Shown here: piece after piece, positions 1-9,204 of the stretch
Layout of the letters: each line of letters opens with the position of its first letter
Numbering within the stretch: the first letter of the stretch is position 1
Virus record (IMG/VR): IMGVR_UViG_3300046454_000614
Coordinates: 1 to 55,450 of that record
Source of the DNA: a virus
Length of the DNA stretch: 55,450 nt
Strand: one strand, 5' to 3'
Program-made: the position numbers and the translations under genes
Notes under the pieces: generated by a model
Database searches by the model: none
What the model was told of the DNA's origin: nothing
What the model saw: the letters and a program-made list of their open reading frames with translations, nothing else

Positions 1-3000
1 GTGGTTCGGGTTGCCGAAGTTCGAGGTCACGGCTTTGTCGCTTCCACCATAAGGGTAGAGGTTACCGGCAGCGGTCGCGTGCGTGTCGATGGTCGTCCAG
101 AGAGGGCTCGAAGGGTCGACGTGGTTATTGTAGAACGAGCGGACCTTGTGGTTTCCACCGAGCAGCTTGCTGACGTTTTCGAACGACGGATTGCGGTAGA
201 TGTCGACGACGTCGGCGAGGTCCTGGAAAGGCTTAGACCATTTCAGGTAGTCACCAGGGATGCGCTTTAGATTGTGGTCATGGAGAGGAGAGCGCGGTGC
301 GTAGAGCTCGTTGTGAGAGCGCATGAGCATACCGGCCTGGAGTGTGTCGAGCTCGGACATCTTGTCCCCGACTTTCATTCCGGCCAAGGCTTCGAGCTGC
401 CTGTTCTCCAGGTTCAGCGAAGTCGTAGTCCGAGGAGCTTCTTCTGTGCTCTCGGGCTTAGTGATTTTGGCTTTCAGAAATTCGAGGTCGGCCTGCGTGA
501 CGGTCGGGTCCTTCTTAATTGTGTCGAGGGCTCGGCGGGTCAGCGTGACGTTGTTGTTCCACTCCATCTGTGGAGAAAGACGCGCATTAATCGCGGAGAC
601 GATGTCACCGTGAACACCGTATTCTTTTCCCCACCGGTGAGACATGTCGTGCGCGAAGTCATACCACTGCTTCCAGAGGGCTCGGTCTTCGGGCGTAGCA
701 CGGTCGTAGAGAAACTGCAGGTTTTGCTGAACTCGATTGTTAATTTCATCAATTGCCTTGTTGGTGTCGCTTCCGTCGATGTCTCGGAACCCGGGCTGGG
801 TCCGGAACTGGTCGACGACTTTCTTGCGGTAGTTCTCGGTGTCTGGAGCTGCTTTAAGGGCCTCTAGGTCCAGGTGCTGGGACTCCTGGACGGTGCGGAC
901 ACGTCCCTTGGAGTTGTCTGTGCCCTCGGGTAGAGCGGCTGCGACCGGCCCGCGAACTTCACCCTGCGGCAGCTCTTGAGTTTTATTGAAGCTGGCCTTC
1001 GCCTGGGGGACGCGCTGCGCAGCGGGAGGCATGTTCTCCATCGGCTCACCGTTGCCGCTGGTCTTAACTTCCTGCTGGCCTTTGATGTCCCAGTAGGCTT
1101 TTTGGTTGAACATTTCTGCAGCGTGCTTCGCGATGTTCTCGTTCGGCGCGATATAGCTGACGTCCAGATAAGTCTTGCCGGACTCTTTGTCGTTCCAGGT
1201 GCCGATGACGTGGTCGGGCTGCGCCAGGAGGTCGGCGTTCTTTTGCGCGAAGCCTTTGATTGCCTCGGGAGTGAGCTCGCCTTTTTCGACGAGCTGCGTG
1301 CGGTCAGGATACAGAGAAGTTGCGAAGCCCTTTGTCGGGGCCTTGCCGCTGGTGACATCGAAGCTGGCTCCGCCGTTTTTCTCGGTCAGTGCCGCGATGC
1401 GCGAGGCGTAGCGGGAAAGCTCCTTGTCCTCGGGCATGTCGCGAGGGACATCCGGGCTCTGTGAAGGAGTGACATCGGTCGGTGTGAACTTCGCAGCGAC
1501 CTTCGCGCTCTTGTTGGCGTAGCCCTCGTAACCGGCGTCCTTGATTTTTTTCTCGTAGAGAGTGACGGCAGCTCGGTTGTCCATCGGAGCGAAGCCAGCC
1601 TTCTCCAACTCGTCGGAGCTGGGATAGAGGTCCTTCGGGTCCTTCTCGTAATCGTAGAGGTCCTTTGCAGAAATCTTGGCCTTGTATTTATTCTCCCCGA
1701 GCCCCGGCTCTTTCTCGTAGCCCTTCAGGCCGAAGTAGGTTCGCTTTTGGTAGAGCTCCGGGTAGTCCCGCATACGTGCGCGCTCTGCGCCGTTCAGGCC
1801 GGTGCCGTGCATTTCGGGGTCGAGTGTCTTCAGGCCTTCCTCGTTGCTGTAGTGCGTGAGGTCAGGGCTCTGGGAAACGCCGAGCTTCTTCAGGTCGAGC
1901 TTTCCACCTTCCCACGGCATCGGCTTAACACCGTTCTGCCGAAGGATTCGGTTGACCTCGGACTCTTTCAGAACTCGGTTGACCTTCATGTTGCCGCCAA
2001 TCATCCAATCGCCGGTCATGTTGGAATTGGTTTTGTAGCGGTAGTAGCCGTCTTCGGGCATGTGGTCGAGGTCGGCGTCACCGGCAACGAATTTTCCGTT
2101 GGGTCGGGTGCCGTTCTTCGTGGCCTCGGGCTGGTAGTCTTTGTTCGCGCCCAGTTCGACTTCGGCCCAGACTTCGTTGGCTCGGCGCGCTGCGACCTTG
2201 CCGCTCGCGTCTTTCACACCGATGTGTGAAGCGTAGGGGAGGTCTCCAGCGTGCCAGCCTGGACGGTAGGCGAGGTCGCCGAGTTTGCTCTTCACCTGCA
2301 TCCTGCCGGTCTCAGGATTTTTGTAGGCCTGGGTGTCTTCGGCCTTCTGCCACTCGCCCATCGGAATTTCTTTTTTCGAGTCGACGAACAGAGGATAGAG
2401 CTTGCCGTCGACAACTCGGAAGAGCTTGTAGCCCTTGACGGTTTTCTCCGGGTTGTAGTCCGGGTCCGGACTGTGGCTGACGACTTCGTGCGTGACGTTG
2501 TCAGGATTCGAGAGCTGGCGTTCGACAGAAGGCGCAGCGGCTTCGACTTTCGGGGCCTCGGCCTTGGGCAGCTCGAACTTGTAGCCTTTGCTCTCAAGAG
2601 AAGGTCCGTAGGTCGTGGTGTGCTTCGTGAAGCCCGGGGCCTCGTCGAGCATGGTGATTTGAGGGACCTTGCCTTTTCCGATTGCAGAAAAGTCCTGGTC
2701 TCCGTCGTAGGTCGCTTTGTATTTTTTCCCGTCCGGCCCAGTGACCTCGATTGGTTTCTTCAGGTCGGGGCTGAGGTTCTTAACCTGCTTCGAGTAGTCG
2801 GGCTTGGAGAATTCGGTCTCGTGCGGAGCGAGTGTCTCCATGCGGTCCATACGGTAGCTGCGGACGATGCCTTGAGCATCAGAGCCGCGCATACCGGCGC
2901 GCAGAGGGTTAGCCTTCTCCCAAGTGACGTTTTTACCAACCAGGAACGCATTGATGGCGTTTTTCTTTTCGTTGCCGATGCCGGTGTCCCCTGAGAGACC

Positions 3001-5919
3001 CTGCTTGTGGTTGTCCAAATACTTTGCGACATCGTCTTTGAATTCTTTGACGTTGCCGTCCCACAGGTCGAGGCTGAGGTCGCCGTGACGACCGGCCCAC
3101 ACCTGGGCCTTGTCATTGAATGCGCCGAGGCTGTAGTTGCGGACCAGGATGTTCCCGGCCTTGTCGACGTGAAAGTTGATAGGCAGAAATTGTTTGTGCT
3201 GCGCCGAGACGTTGCCGGTGTCGCGAGACACAGAACCTTTCCAGTCCGGGCCTTCGCCAATTTGCTGATACCAGCCCTGGCGCGCTTCGCCGTTCGCGAT
3301 GGCGCTCTCCAGGTCATGTGCCTTGGCCTTGGTGTCGTCATTAATCGTGCGGAGCTTGTCGAAGTCCGCACCGAGCGTGGTGCCGCTGCGTTCCGAGAGA
3401 CCCGAGGGGGTCTTGCGCCATTGCAGTTTCGGGTCCTGCGTGAGCGGGGCCTCAGATTGAGGTAGAGGATACGCAGCGTTCACCTCGGCTCGACGGCTTG
3501 CGACGATTTTTCGGATGTCCTTTTTCGGACGTGCCGTGGCTTGTCCAGAAGCAGACTGGGACATGAAGTCGTTGCCCAGTTCGCCATTCGGCAGAACGTG
3601 GACAGGCGCGCCAGGGTGATTGCCTAGCGTCTCGGGAGTAATCTTCACACCCTGCGGCTCGGGCTCGTCGATACCAGGACGGTGCTCCTTCATCGAACGA
3701 AGCAGAGAGTAGGTCGACTTGCGGAGCTCGGGGCTCGTGATTGTGTCTTCGAAGTTCGGGAGGATGGTCCTGCCGTTCTGTCCTTCGTTGAATTTCACTC
3801 CGAGGCCTTCGAGCAAGTTCTTGCTGCCCTGGACAACTCGGGACGACAGAGAAGGGTCGATGATGTCGGTGACGAGGTTCTTGCCCTTCATCGCTTTCAT
3901 ACCGGCCTCCGCCATGAGCTCAGAATAAATCCAGTGGTTCGGGTCGCTGTGGATTGCCTGAGAACCTTTGTCCATGCGGTCAATGTATTGGGTGACAGCA
4001 CGGTTGAAGTCGTCAGCGTTGGTGAAGCCCTTCTCGCCTACGATTTGTTCGACGTAGTCGCGCTTCGCTTGGTCGAGCGTTTTTCCAGTGCGCTGAAGAG
4101 AAGAATCAATTTGCGCCTTAAGCTCCGGGCGATTCGCGACCACAGAATCGAAGAGAGGATGGGTGAGCTCATGCAAAAGGGTTGTGTCGGCTCCTCGGCC
4201 AGAGTCGGCATTCAGATAAATTGTTCTAGCGGTCGGGTCCCAGAAACCAGCCGATTGCGCCGAGGCATCCGACTTGGTCGCTTGTTCAGCAAACTGCCCG
4301 CTCTCTCCATCGAGGAAGCGGACCTTGACGTCACCGAACATTTTCTGCGCAGCGGCAGCGTTCATCATCGTCGAGTCGTCAACTTTCTTGAGGGTCTCGG
4401 GCGATATGCCTTCGCTGACGTGCTGGTGATAGAGCTCAGCAGCAGCGTCCGACATCTTCTGCATGACACGGGCTCTGTTCTGCGCCGGTAAGGTCAGAGC
4501 ACGAGCGGCTCCGCCGAACCCGCCCATCTGTCCAACGCTCTGTCCAAACTCTTCGGGGGTGTCGGCATTGGCAGAACCGAGAGCGGCTCCGATAGCTGCG
4601 CCGTGAAGGGTGCCAGCGGCGACATCGCCAACTGCGCGAACGGCAGGAGCTGCGGCTTTGACTAGGCGAGAGGACGCAGCGTAGCGCATCCACTCCGGGG
4701 CGTCAGAATCTTTCGCCAGGGCAGCGAGACGACCAAAAGGATTGTTGCGGTCAGCCTCGGCCAAGGCCACAGAAGCCTCGCCAGCACCCTGCAGAGCTTT
4801 ACCGGCGCGCTTCGCACCTTCGAGACCGGCCATAACCATTTCAGGTGCTCCGCCGTGAATGACAGCGGTGACCGCAGAGATAGGTCCGACAGAAGCACCG
4901 AGCTTCTTCGCGGCCTCTCCAGCCTGGGGTCCGAGAGCTGCCTCGGTGATTTTTTGAGCGAGTGTCTCGGGCAACTCTCCGGTCTTCTCCAGAACGTGGC
5001 CGGTTGTCTTCATGACATTGCCAGCAACTTGCGCAGCCTTCTCGGCAGCGCTCGCCGTCTTTATACCGGCCTCAACTTTACGAAGGGCCTGAGCAGCGGG
5101 AGCTCCACCTAAGCTGAGATAGTTGAGCGGGTCCGCTACCATGCTGACTGCGCCGGTCAAGTTGGGGAGCGGCTCGGCTCCGCCGGACACGAGCTGCTGA
5201 AGAGCGGCAGGAGCGGCAGGAGTTTTTGCGAGCTCGTCTTTGTCTTGCTGAGCTCTCTTCCAAGTTTGATACTCGGCCTCTTCCTGCTCCGGGGTCGGAT
5301 TAATTATTCCGGCCTTCTTCAAAAGATTTCGGACCATGCCCCCGGGCTTATTAATCTCGTGATGAACCTGGGCACTCAGAAGAGCGCTAGGATTTAGTCC
5401 ACCGGCTGCACCGCTGGCGAGGTCTTCGATACTGGGCACGTCGTGCGTGGCCATGTTCAGATAATTCCGGCCAGTCTGCGCTACGCCTTCGAGAGCCGTT
5501 GCGCGGAGCCTGCGCGCTCCCTCTGTCTCTTCGAAGCCTAGAGGGTTTTGCTCTGCGCCAGCTTCAATGTTGCCGTAGGACTGGCCGAGCTCCTTAGCTC
5601 CGCCAATAGCCATATTGCCGAGGGACTTGACTCCCTCCCAAGCACCCTTCGCTACATCGCCGATACCCTGGTTCTTTTGCTGAGCGTAGAGCTGGCGATA
5701 GTGAGTGTCGCCAGGGTTGAGCTGGTCGAAGATGTCCTGTGTCGGGTTAATCTTGTCGAAGATGTCTCCGGTCGAGGGAGTCGCAGCGACCTGTTGCTGC
5801 TCTTGCGGTGCTTGCGGAGCACCAGCGGCAGACGAGTCGTTGAACTTTAGACCCTTGCTAGGAGTAGGCTTTGTGCCCTGGAGAGTTCCAGGATTTAGCT
5901 GGTCGAAGATGTCAGACAT
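1..5919 (-). CDS. Giant polyvalent-type virion protein (3' end outside window)
   Basis: Frame stays open from ATG at 5919 to the left edge (1973 codons, no stop), so the protein is longer still. The N-terminus has three copies of a DIFD[QK][LI]NP motif (residues 3-10, 52-59, 62-69), then Ala/Gly-rich helical stretches. A zincin-type motif HELTH lies at residues 583-587. Around 1160-1235 is a segment with RPGWHAGDLPYASHIG, a signature I associate with large polyvalent phage proteins. Residues about 1356-1467 look like an ADP-ribosyltransferase domain: HYS at 1356, a TYFG core, and GYEGY at the end (E1465). The last visible part has KVRSFYNN and TIDTH motifs of a further domain. Being last in the leftward structural series and huge, it is probably an internal or ejected virion protein. 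Domain names are inferred from motifs; the enzymatic activities are not shown. Confidence 0.85.
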   Translation of the reverse strand, partial: MSDIFDQLNPGTLQGTKPTPSKGLKFNDSSAAGAPQAPQEQQQVAATPSTGDIFDKINPTQDIFDQLNPGDTHYRQLYAQQKNQGIGDVAKGAWEGVKSLGNMAIGGAKELGQSYGNIEAGAEQNPLGFEETEGARRLRATALEGVAQTGRNYLNMATHDVPSIEDLASGAAGGLNPSALLSAQVHHEINKPGGMVRNLLKKAGIINPTPEQEEAEYQTWKRAQQDKDELAKTPAAPAALQQLVSGGAEPLPNLTGAVSMVADPLNYLSLGGAPAAQALRKVEAGIKTASAAEKAAQVAGNVMKTTGHVLEKTGELPETLAQKITEAALGPQAGEAAKKLGASVGPISAVTAVIHGGAPEMVMAGLEGAKRAGKALQGAGEASVALAEADRNNPFGRLAALAKDSDAPEWMRYAASSRLVKAAAPAVRAVGDVAAGTLHGAAIGAALGSANADTPEEFGQSVGQMGGFGGAARALTLPAQNRARVMQKMSDAAAELYHQHVSEGISPETLKKVDDSTMMNAAAAQKMFGDVKVRFLDGESGQFAEQATKSDASAQSAGFWDPTARTIYLNADSGRGADTTLLHELTHPLFDSVVANRPELKAQIDSSLQRTGKTLDQAKRDYVEQIVGEKGFTNADDFNRAVTQYIDRMDKGSQAIHSDPNHWIYSELMAEAGMKAMKGKNLVTDIIDPSLSSRVVQGSKNLLEGLGVKFNEGQNGRTILPNFEDTITSPELRKSTYSLLRSMKEHRPGIDEPEPQGVKITPETLGNHPGAPVHVLPNGELGNDFMSQSASGQATARPKKDIRKIVASRRAEVNAAYPLPQSEAPLTQDPKLQWRKTPSGLSERSGTTLGADFDKLRTINDDTKAKAHDLESAIANGEARQGWYQQIGEGPDWKGSVSRDTGNVSAQHKQFLPINFHVDKAGNILVRNYSLGAFNDKAQVWAGRHGDLSLDLWDGNVKEFKDDVAKYLDNHKQGLSGDTGIGNEKKNAINAFLVGKNVTWEKANPLRAGMRGSDAQGIVRSYRMDRMETLAPHETEFSKPDYSKQVKNLSPDLKKPIEVTGPDGKKYKATYDGDQDFSAIGKGKVPQITMLDEAPGFTKHTTTYGPSLESKGYKFELPKAEAPKVEAAAPSVERQLSNPDNVTHEVVSHSPDPDYNPEKTVKGYKLFRVVDGKLYPLFVDSKKEIPMGEWQKAEDTQAYKNPETGRMQVKSKLGDLAYRPGWHAGDLPYASHIGVKDASGKVAARRANEVWAEVELGANKDYQPEATKNGTRPNGKFVAGDADLDHMPEDGYYRYKTNSNMTGDWMIGGNMKVNRVLKESEVNRILRQNGVKPMPWEGGKLDLKKLGVSQSPDLTHYSNEEGLKTLDPEMHGTGLNGAERARMRDYPELYQKRTYFGLKGYEKEPGLGENKYKAKISAKDLYDYEKDPKDLYPSSDELEKAGFAPMDNRAAVTLYEKKIKDAGYEGYANKSAKVAAKFTPTDVTPSQSPDVPRDMPEDKELSRYASRIAALTEKNGGASFDVTSGKAPTKGFATSLYPDRTQLVEKGELTPEAIKGFAQKNADLLAQPDHVIGTWNDKESGKTYLDVSYIAPNENIAKHAAEMFNQKAYWDIKGQQEVKTSGNGEPMENMPPAAQRVPQAKASFNKTQELPQGEVRGPVAAALPEGTDNSKGRVRTVQESQHLDLEALKAAPDTENYRKKVVDQFRTQPGFRDIDGSDTNKAIDEINNRVQQNLQFLYDRATPEDRALWKQWYDFAHDMSHRWGKEYGVHGDIVSAINARLSPQMEWNNNVTLTRRALDTIKKDPTVTQADLEFLKAKITKPESTEEAPRTTTSLNLENRQLEALAGMKVGDKMSELDTLQAGMLMRSHNELYAPRSPLHDHNLKRIPGDYLKWSKPFQDLADVVDIYRNPSFENVSKLLGGNHKVRSFYNNHVDPSSPLWTTIDTHATAAGNLYPYGGSDKAVTSNFGNPNH

Positions 5920-5925
5920 AAAGTG

Positions 5926-7671
5926 CTAGATGGCATAACCAGCACTTTTGGCTAACTGTCTCGCTTTAGCATTGTCTCCCTTGGCTTGGTCAATGAACTT
6001 CTGAGCCGTGGCGGCATCCAGAGTTTTACTTTGACCAGAGCCAGCGGAGCCTTCGACGGTGCCGTTGCCGACACGAGGCGAAGTTCCAGTTGCTTCTCCT
6101 GGGAGTTCCGGAACTTGGGTCATGAGCCGTAAAGCTCTTTTCTTTCCAAGTGCCAGTTCGCCGAGCGAGCGAGGTGCCTGAGTGCTCTGTATTGCTGCGC
6201 TGTGAGCTGCTTGCGCATTAAGCCGCGCTGATTCGAGAAGGGCTTCTCGATGCTCGGGCAAAAGAGTCTGCCCGGACAGCGCGTGATAAAGTGGTTGCTT
6301 GATTGCGTCGATGATGTTGTGGGTGTCACCGACTAACTCCTGGGTCGCTTCGTTGAATTTCGCGTTAGGAGCAAAAGTTTGTGCGTAGAGCTGCGCCAGG
6401 GTCCGGTCGTTTACGCCGGGAGCCTTCGAGGTCTTCGCGAGCTCGGCCTGATGCAGCATGTTGCCGTAGGCCTTGATGACATTCTGGGCAGACTTCATGT
6501 TCTCGTCGCCAGAGATTGCCTTGTTGAGAGAGTCGACCTTCCCGGCCATTTCCAGACCGGCAGGTGTAGCCATGCCGCCCCCGCCTTCGTCGCCCTCTCC
6601 AGCGAAAGGATTCGCTTTGTATTTGATGGTAGGCAGGCCGGTGCTCGGGTCGACGGTCATTTCGTCCGCATACATTCCTTGAGGAGTGGAAATTCCCGAG
6701 CGTGCCCACTGCTGCATACGGTAAGCGCGGACTGCCTCGGTCGGAGAAACTGTGGTCCCTCCGGGGGCTCCCTTTTGGTAACCAGCGATGACTTTTTTCT
6801 GTTCGCTCCGGGAGAGCTCATCCCACGGGGTTGAAGCATCATGAGAAGCGGACTGCGCGGCTGCGGCAGCTGCCGAAAAAGGTTTGCCGTGAATTCCGAA
6901 CTGCATTGCATCGGTGCTCGGGCCAGCGTCACCACCAGCAGAAGCACTGGAGGCAGTCGTTGCAGAAGGGATAGCGTTGAGCCGAGAAGCGGAGCCGAGG
7001 CTCGCACTGTCCGGCTGAGGAACACCAGAGCTCGGAACATCGGGCAGAGAGTTGGCTGCTTTCTGGTCGCCCTTCAGAGCGGGGATTTGCCGGTTCGGTT
7101 TCGCGAACGTGGTCTTCGGGTTGCTGGCCTTGACATCACCAGGGTGACCGGTGCCAGCTTTGAAGCCGTAAATATTGTAATCGAAACCGTTGTCTCCCTC
7201 GGTGCTCGGGGAAGTCGCGGTCTCGGTCGCATCAGATTTCGGCAGAGTGGTCGTCGACTGCGCCGAGGCCTGCTGCGGATTTTGGAAAGAGGTTGGCTCT
7301 CCAGCGGCAGCGGTCGCGCCAGCCTGGGGCGGGGGCGGAGCCTGTTCCTGGCCTACGTCATTGCCCGAGGGAACACTCTCGTCGTTTCCGAATGCGCCCT
7401 GCGGGTCGTAAGTCATCAGATGGAACTGACGCTTCGCGTTATTCAGATTGAACTGGCCGGTCTCCTGAGCAAGGCCGGATTGAGCGTGAGTGTCCTGAAA
7501 CTGTTTGTCGGCTAGCTCCTGGTTGTGCTGGCGGAACTCGTTCTCTTTTTGGATTTGGGCCTGCTGCGCGATATACTCAGGCGACTTGGACTTCAGCCAA
7601 TTCTGGACAAGAGTTTGCACCCCCGTCCACTGAGGAGGGGTCGGCGTTCCGAAACCTGTAGCGCTTGCCAT
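5926..7671 (-). CDS. Structural-region protein, 581 aa, unknown function
   Basis: The ATG at 7671 follows an AGGAGAAAAGTT-type ribosome-binding site. The N-terminal 100 residues are Gln-rich and helical (QAQIQKENEFRQHNQELADK). A long low-complexity Ala/Ser/Pro/Gly segment fills roughly residues 100-280. The C-terminal 250 residues are more regular and helical, with a conserved-looking stretch near GDTHNIIDAIKQPLYHALSG. It lies 6 nt upstream of the giant polyvalent gene and in the same leftward unit. Composition and position fit an internal virion or ejection protein, but I do not recognise the family. Confidence 0.8.
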   Translation of the reverse strand: MASATGFGTPTPPQWTGVQTLVQNWLKSKSPEYIAQQAQIQKENEFRQHNQELADKQFQDTHAQSGLAQETGQFNLNNAKRQFHLMTYDPQGAFGNDESVPSGNDVGQEQAPPPPQAGATAAAGEPTSFQNPQQASAQSTTTLPKSDATETATSPSTEGDNGFDYNIYGFKAGTGHPGDVKASNPKTTFAKPNRQIPALKGDQKAANSLPDVPSSGVPQPDSASLGSASRLNAIPSATTASSASAGGDAGPSTDAMQFGIHGKPFSAAAAAAQSASHDASTPWDELSRSEQKKVIAGYQKGAPGGTTVSPTEAVRAYRMQQWARSGISTPQGMYADEMTVDPSTGLPTIKYKANPFAGEGDEGGGGMATPAGLEMAGKVDSLNKAISGDENMKSAQNVIKAYGNMLHQAELAKTSKAPGVNDRTLAQLYAQTFAPNAKFNEATQELVGDTHNIIDAIKQPLYHALSGQTLLPEHREALLESARLNAQAAHSAAIQSTQAPRSLGELALGKKRALRLMTQVPELPGEATGTSPRVGNGTVEGSAGSGQSKTLDAATAQKFIDQAKGDNAKARQLAKSAGYAI

Positions 7672-7688
7672 AAAACTTTTCTCCTATT

Positions 7689-8024
7689 TTACAGACCACC
7701 ACCGAGAGCCGCGCCAGCTGCTTTACCAGCCAGAGCACCAGCGGCAGCGTTAGTCCCTTGCTGGGCAGCTCCGCTGGTATTGGAGCCGCCTGGACCCCCG
7801 GCTCCGCCATCTGTGGCAGGGGGTGCGAGCGGAGCCTGATTGGCGGGAGCGACAGCGGGCTGCTGCATCAGTCCGTGCAAATAGTTCAAGAACCCGCCCG
7901 AGCCATCGGTCACCATCTTGCCTTGGGGATTGAGCTGAAGCTTAGGTTGAATGCTGCCTCCGCCGGTCGAGCCAGACATCGGGGCGTCCTTGTTTCCTTG
8001 TCCGAATCCTAGTGAGATTGCCAT
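7689..8024 (-). CDS. Small Gly/Ala-rich protein of the structural region
   Basis: 111 aa. The N-terminus MAISLGFGQGNKD is followed by a short ordered stretch (GGFLNYLHGLMQQP) and then a Pro/Ala/Gly-rich tail ending GAALGGGL. The start codon is preceded by the A/T-rich AAATTT leader common in this arm and no strong Shine-Dalgarno. It sits between two other Ala/Gly-rich proteins, and the three may work together inside the particle. No family is recognised. Confidence 0.7.
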   Translation of the reverse strand: MAISLGFGQGNKDAPMSGSTGGGSIQPKLQLNPQGKMVTDGSGGFLNYLHGLMQQPAVAPANQAPLAPPATDGGAGGPGGSNTSGAAQQGTNAAAGALAGKAAGAALGGGL

Positions 8025-8031
8025 AAATTTT

Positions 8032-8709
8032 TTACAGATTGCCGATTAAACTCGTGAGCCCGGACTCTTGCGCGAGCCCCGGTTTATTGTAGACAGCGGT
8101 GCTCGGTGTCGCAACCTGTCCGGTCGAAAGTCCTGAAACTAATCCGGCCTGCGTTTGCAGCGGGCTCATGTATGCGCCTGGGACAGCTCCCAAATAACTT
8201 AGCGGGACGCCGGTTGCGGTCGCGAGCGCTTGCGGAGCCTGCGATTGCAGCTGACGTTCGGCCATGTAATTCTGGCCGATGACCTGAGCGTTCTGGCCTT
8301 GCGCCTGACCGGCAGCGGCAGCGCGGTTCGCTTCCTGGGCCTGCTGGTTCGCCGTGGAGAAGCTCATTCCGGAGCGCGCAAACTGGGAACGGATGCGGGC
8401 GTCCTGGTCTGCAGAAGCGGAGAGGGCGCGATTGTAGTTCGCGTCGAGCTGGGCCTTGAGCTGAGGGGAGCCGCTGAGGTAGCTTCCGCCAGCGGTCTTG
8501 CCAGCTTCAGCGGCAGCGGTTGCCCAGCCTGGGTCGGCTGCAGCGGTCTTGAGCCCGCCAGCGTAAGCCTGGGTGCCAGCGTTGATTGCGCCCTTGTTCT
8601 GGTCGAGCTGGCTGTAGATGTTCGAGCGCTGTTGCTGGCCCTGACCCGTCATGGTGTCCAGGACCTGCGGCTGGTCGGTATATTTCTGTGTCGAATTGCA
8701 AAAAGGCAT
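8032..8709 (-). CDS. Gln/Ala-rich helical virion protein candidate, 225 aa
   Basis: Reads MPFCNSTQKY..., with many Gln and Ala residues and predicted helices (QARIRSQFARSGMSFSTANQ region, QQAQEANRAAAAGQAQGQN). The start at 8709 has a good GGGGAG ribosome-binding site 4 nt away and is the first gene after a promoter of the late type (8729-8757). Proteins of this composition close to tail genes of podoviruses are often internal or tail-assembly proteins. That role is inferred only from composition and position. Confidence 0.75.
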   Translation of the reverse strand: MPFCNSTQKYTDQPQVLDTMTGQGQQQRSNIYSQLDQNKGAINAGTQAYAGGLKTAAADPGWATAAAEAGKTAGGSYLSGSPQLKAQLDANYNRALSASADQDARIRSQFARSGMSFSTANQQAQEANRAAAAGQAQGQNAQVIGQNYMAERQLQSQAPQALATATGVPLSYLGAVPGAYMSPLQTQAGLVSGLSTGQVATPSTAVYNKPGLAQESGLTSLIGNL

Positions 8710-8728
8710 AAGGCTCCCCTATTGATTT

Positions 8729-8757
8729 AAGATACCACGTTTAAGCCCTTTTGGCAA
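8729..8757 (-). promoter_or_regulatory. Late-type promoter, TTGCCA-N17-TATCTT
   Basis: On the minus strand, TTGCCA (8752-8757) is followed by exactly 17 nt and TATCTT (8729-8734). The predicted start of transcription is about 13 nt before the ATG at 8709, leaving room for the GGGGAG ribosome-binding site. It lies in the 50-nt gap between two genes and would drive the genes leading to the giant virion protein. It shares the TTTGCCAA core with the promoters at 19186 and 26262. Confidence 0.7.
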
Positions 8758-8759
8758 AG

Positions 8760-9194
8760 CTAAGAAGTGGCGTCAAAGTAATAACTGCGGTATTTCGCCT
8801 GCATCGCGAGGCAAAAGTCCATTCCGCCCACGAGGAGCGCGACCTGGATAAAAACGTCCTGATACTGGCTCTTAATCACTTGGCTTGATAGCCGGTCCAG
8901 GGCGTTGTCCCGTTTCTTGAAGTCCTCGGACGAGACCCAAGCCAGGGACGAGCTGAAAATGACCGGCAGAAAAACTGCGCGGTGCTCCTGGTAAAACTTG
9001 TTCTGGCTGACCTCGATGAGCAGGTCCATGTTGGCGCTCACCAGCTGCGAGGCAGTCACATCCTGGTCCCGGTCGAAGAGGTCATCTTGGACCTGGACCC
9101 ACACGTAAAATGCCCGCATAAAGCGGTGGGCATCTTCGTTGCCGTTCGAGATTTCCTTCAGTGCTTCGAGAACAGTCACAGTATAAGGTAGCAC
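8760..9194 (-). CDS. Conserved-looking helical protein, 144 aa, GTG start
   Basis: The frame opens with GTG at 9194, 10 nt after the stop of the fibre gene upstream, and ends at 8760. The sequence is almost entirely helical: HRFMRAFYVWVQVQDDLFDR, then two more amphipathic segments. The acidic DDLFDRDQD patch superficially resembles a DDxxD motif, but the rest does not fit prenyl synthases. No clear Shine-Dalgarno precedes the GTG, so expression may depend on translational coupling. Function unknown; possibly a tail or particle assembly protein. Confidence 0.65.
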   Translation of the reverse strand: MLPYTVTVLEALKEISNGNEDAHRFMRAFYVWVQVQDDLFDRDQDVTASQLVSANMDLLIEVSQNKFYQEHRAVFLPVIFSSSLAWVSSEDFKKRDNALDRLSSQVIKSQYQDVFIQVALLVGGMDFCLAMQAKYRSYYFDATS

Positions 9195-9204
9195 ACAAAA
9201 AGGC

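Noticed and set aside
274-4491. Plus-strand frames of 100-270 aa (for example 274-867, 2251-2994, 3682-4491)
   Set aside because: They are antisense to the unbroken giant frame, have no ribosome-binding sites and show compositions typical of reversed GC-rich codons.
8760-9194. DDLFDRDQD as a prenyl-synthase DDxxD motif
   Set aside because: There is no second Asp-rich motif and the protein is far too short for that enzyme family.
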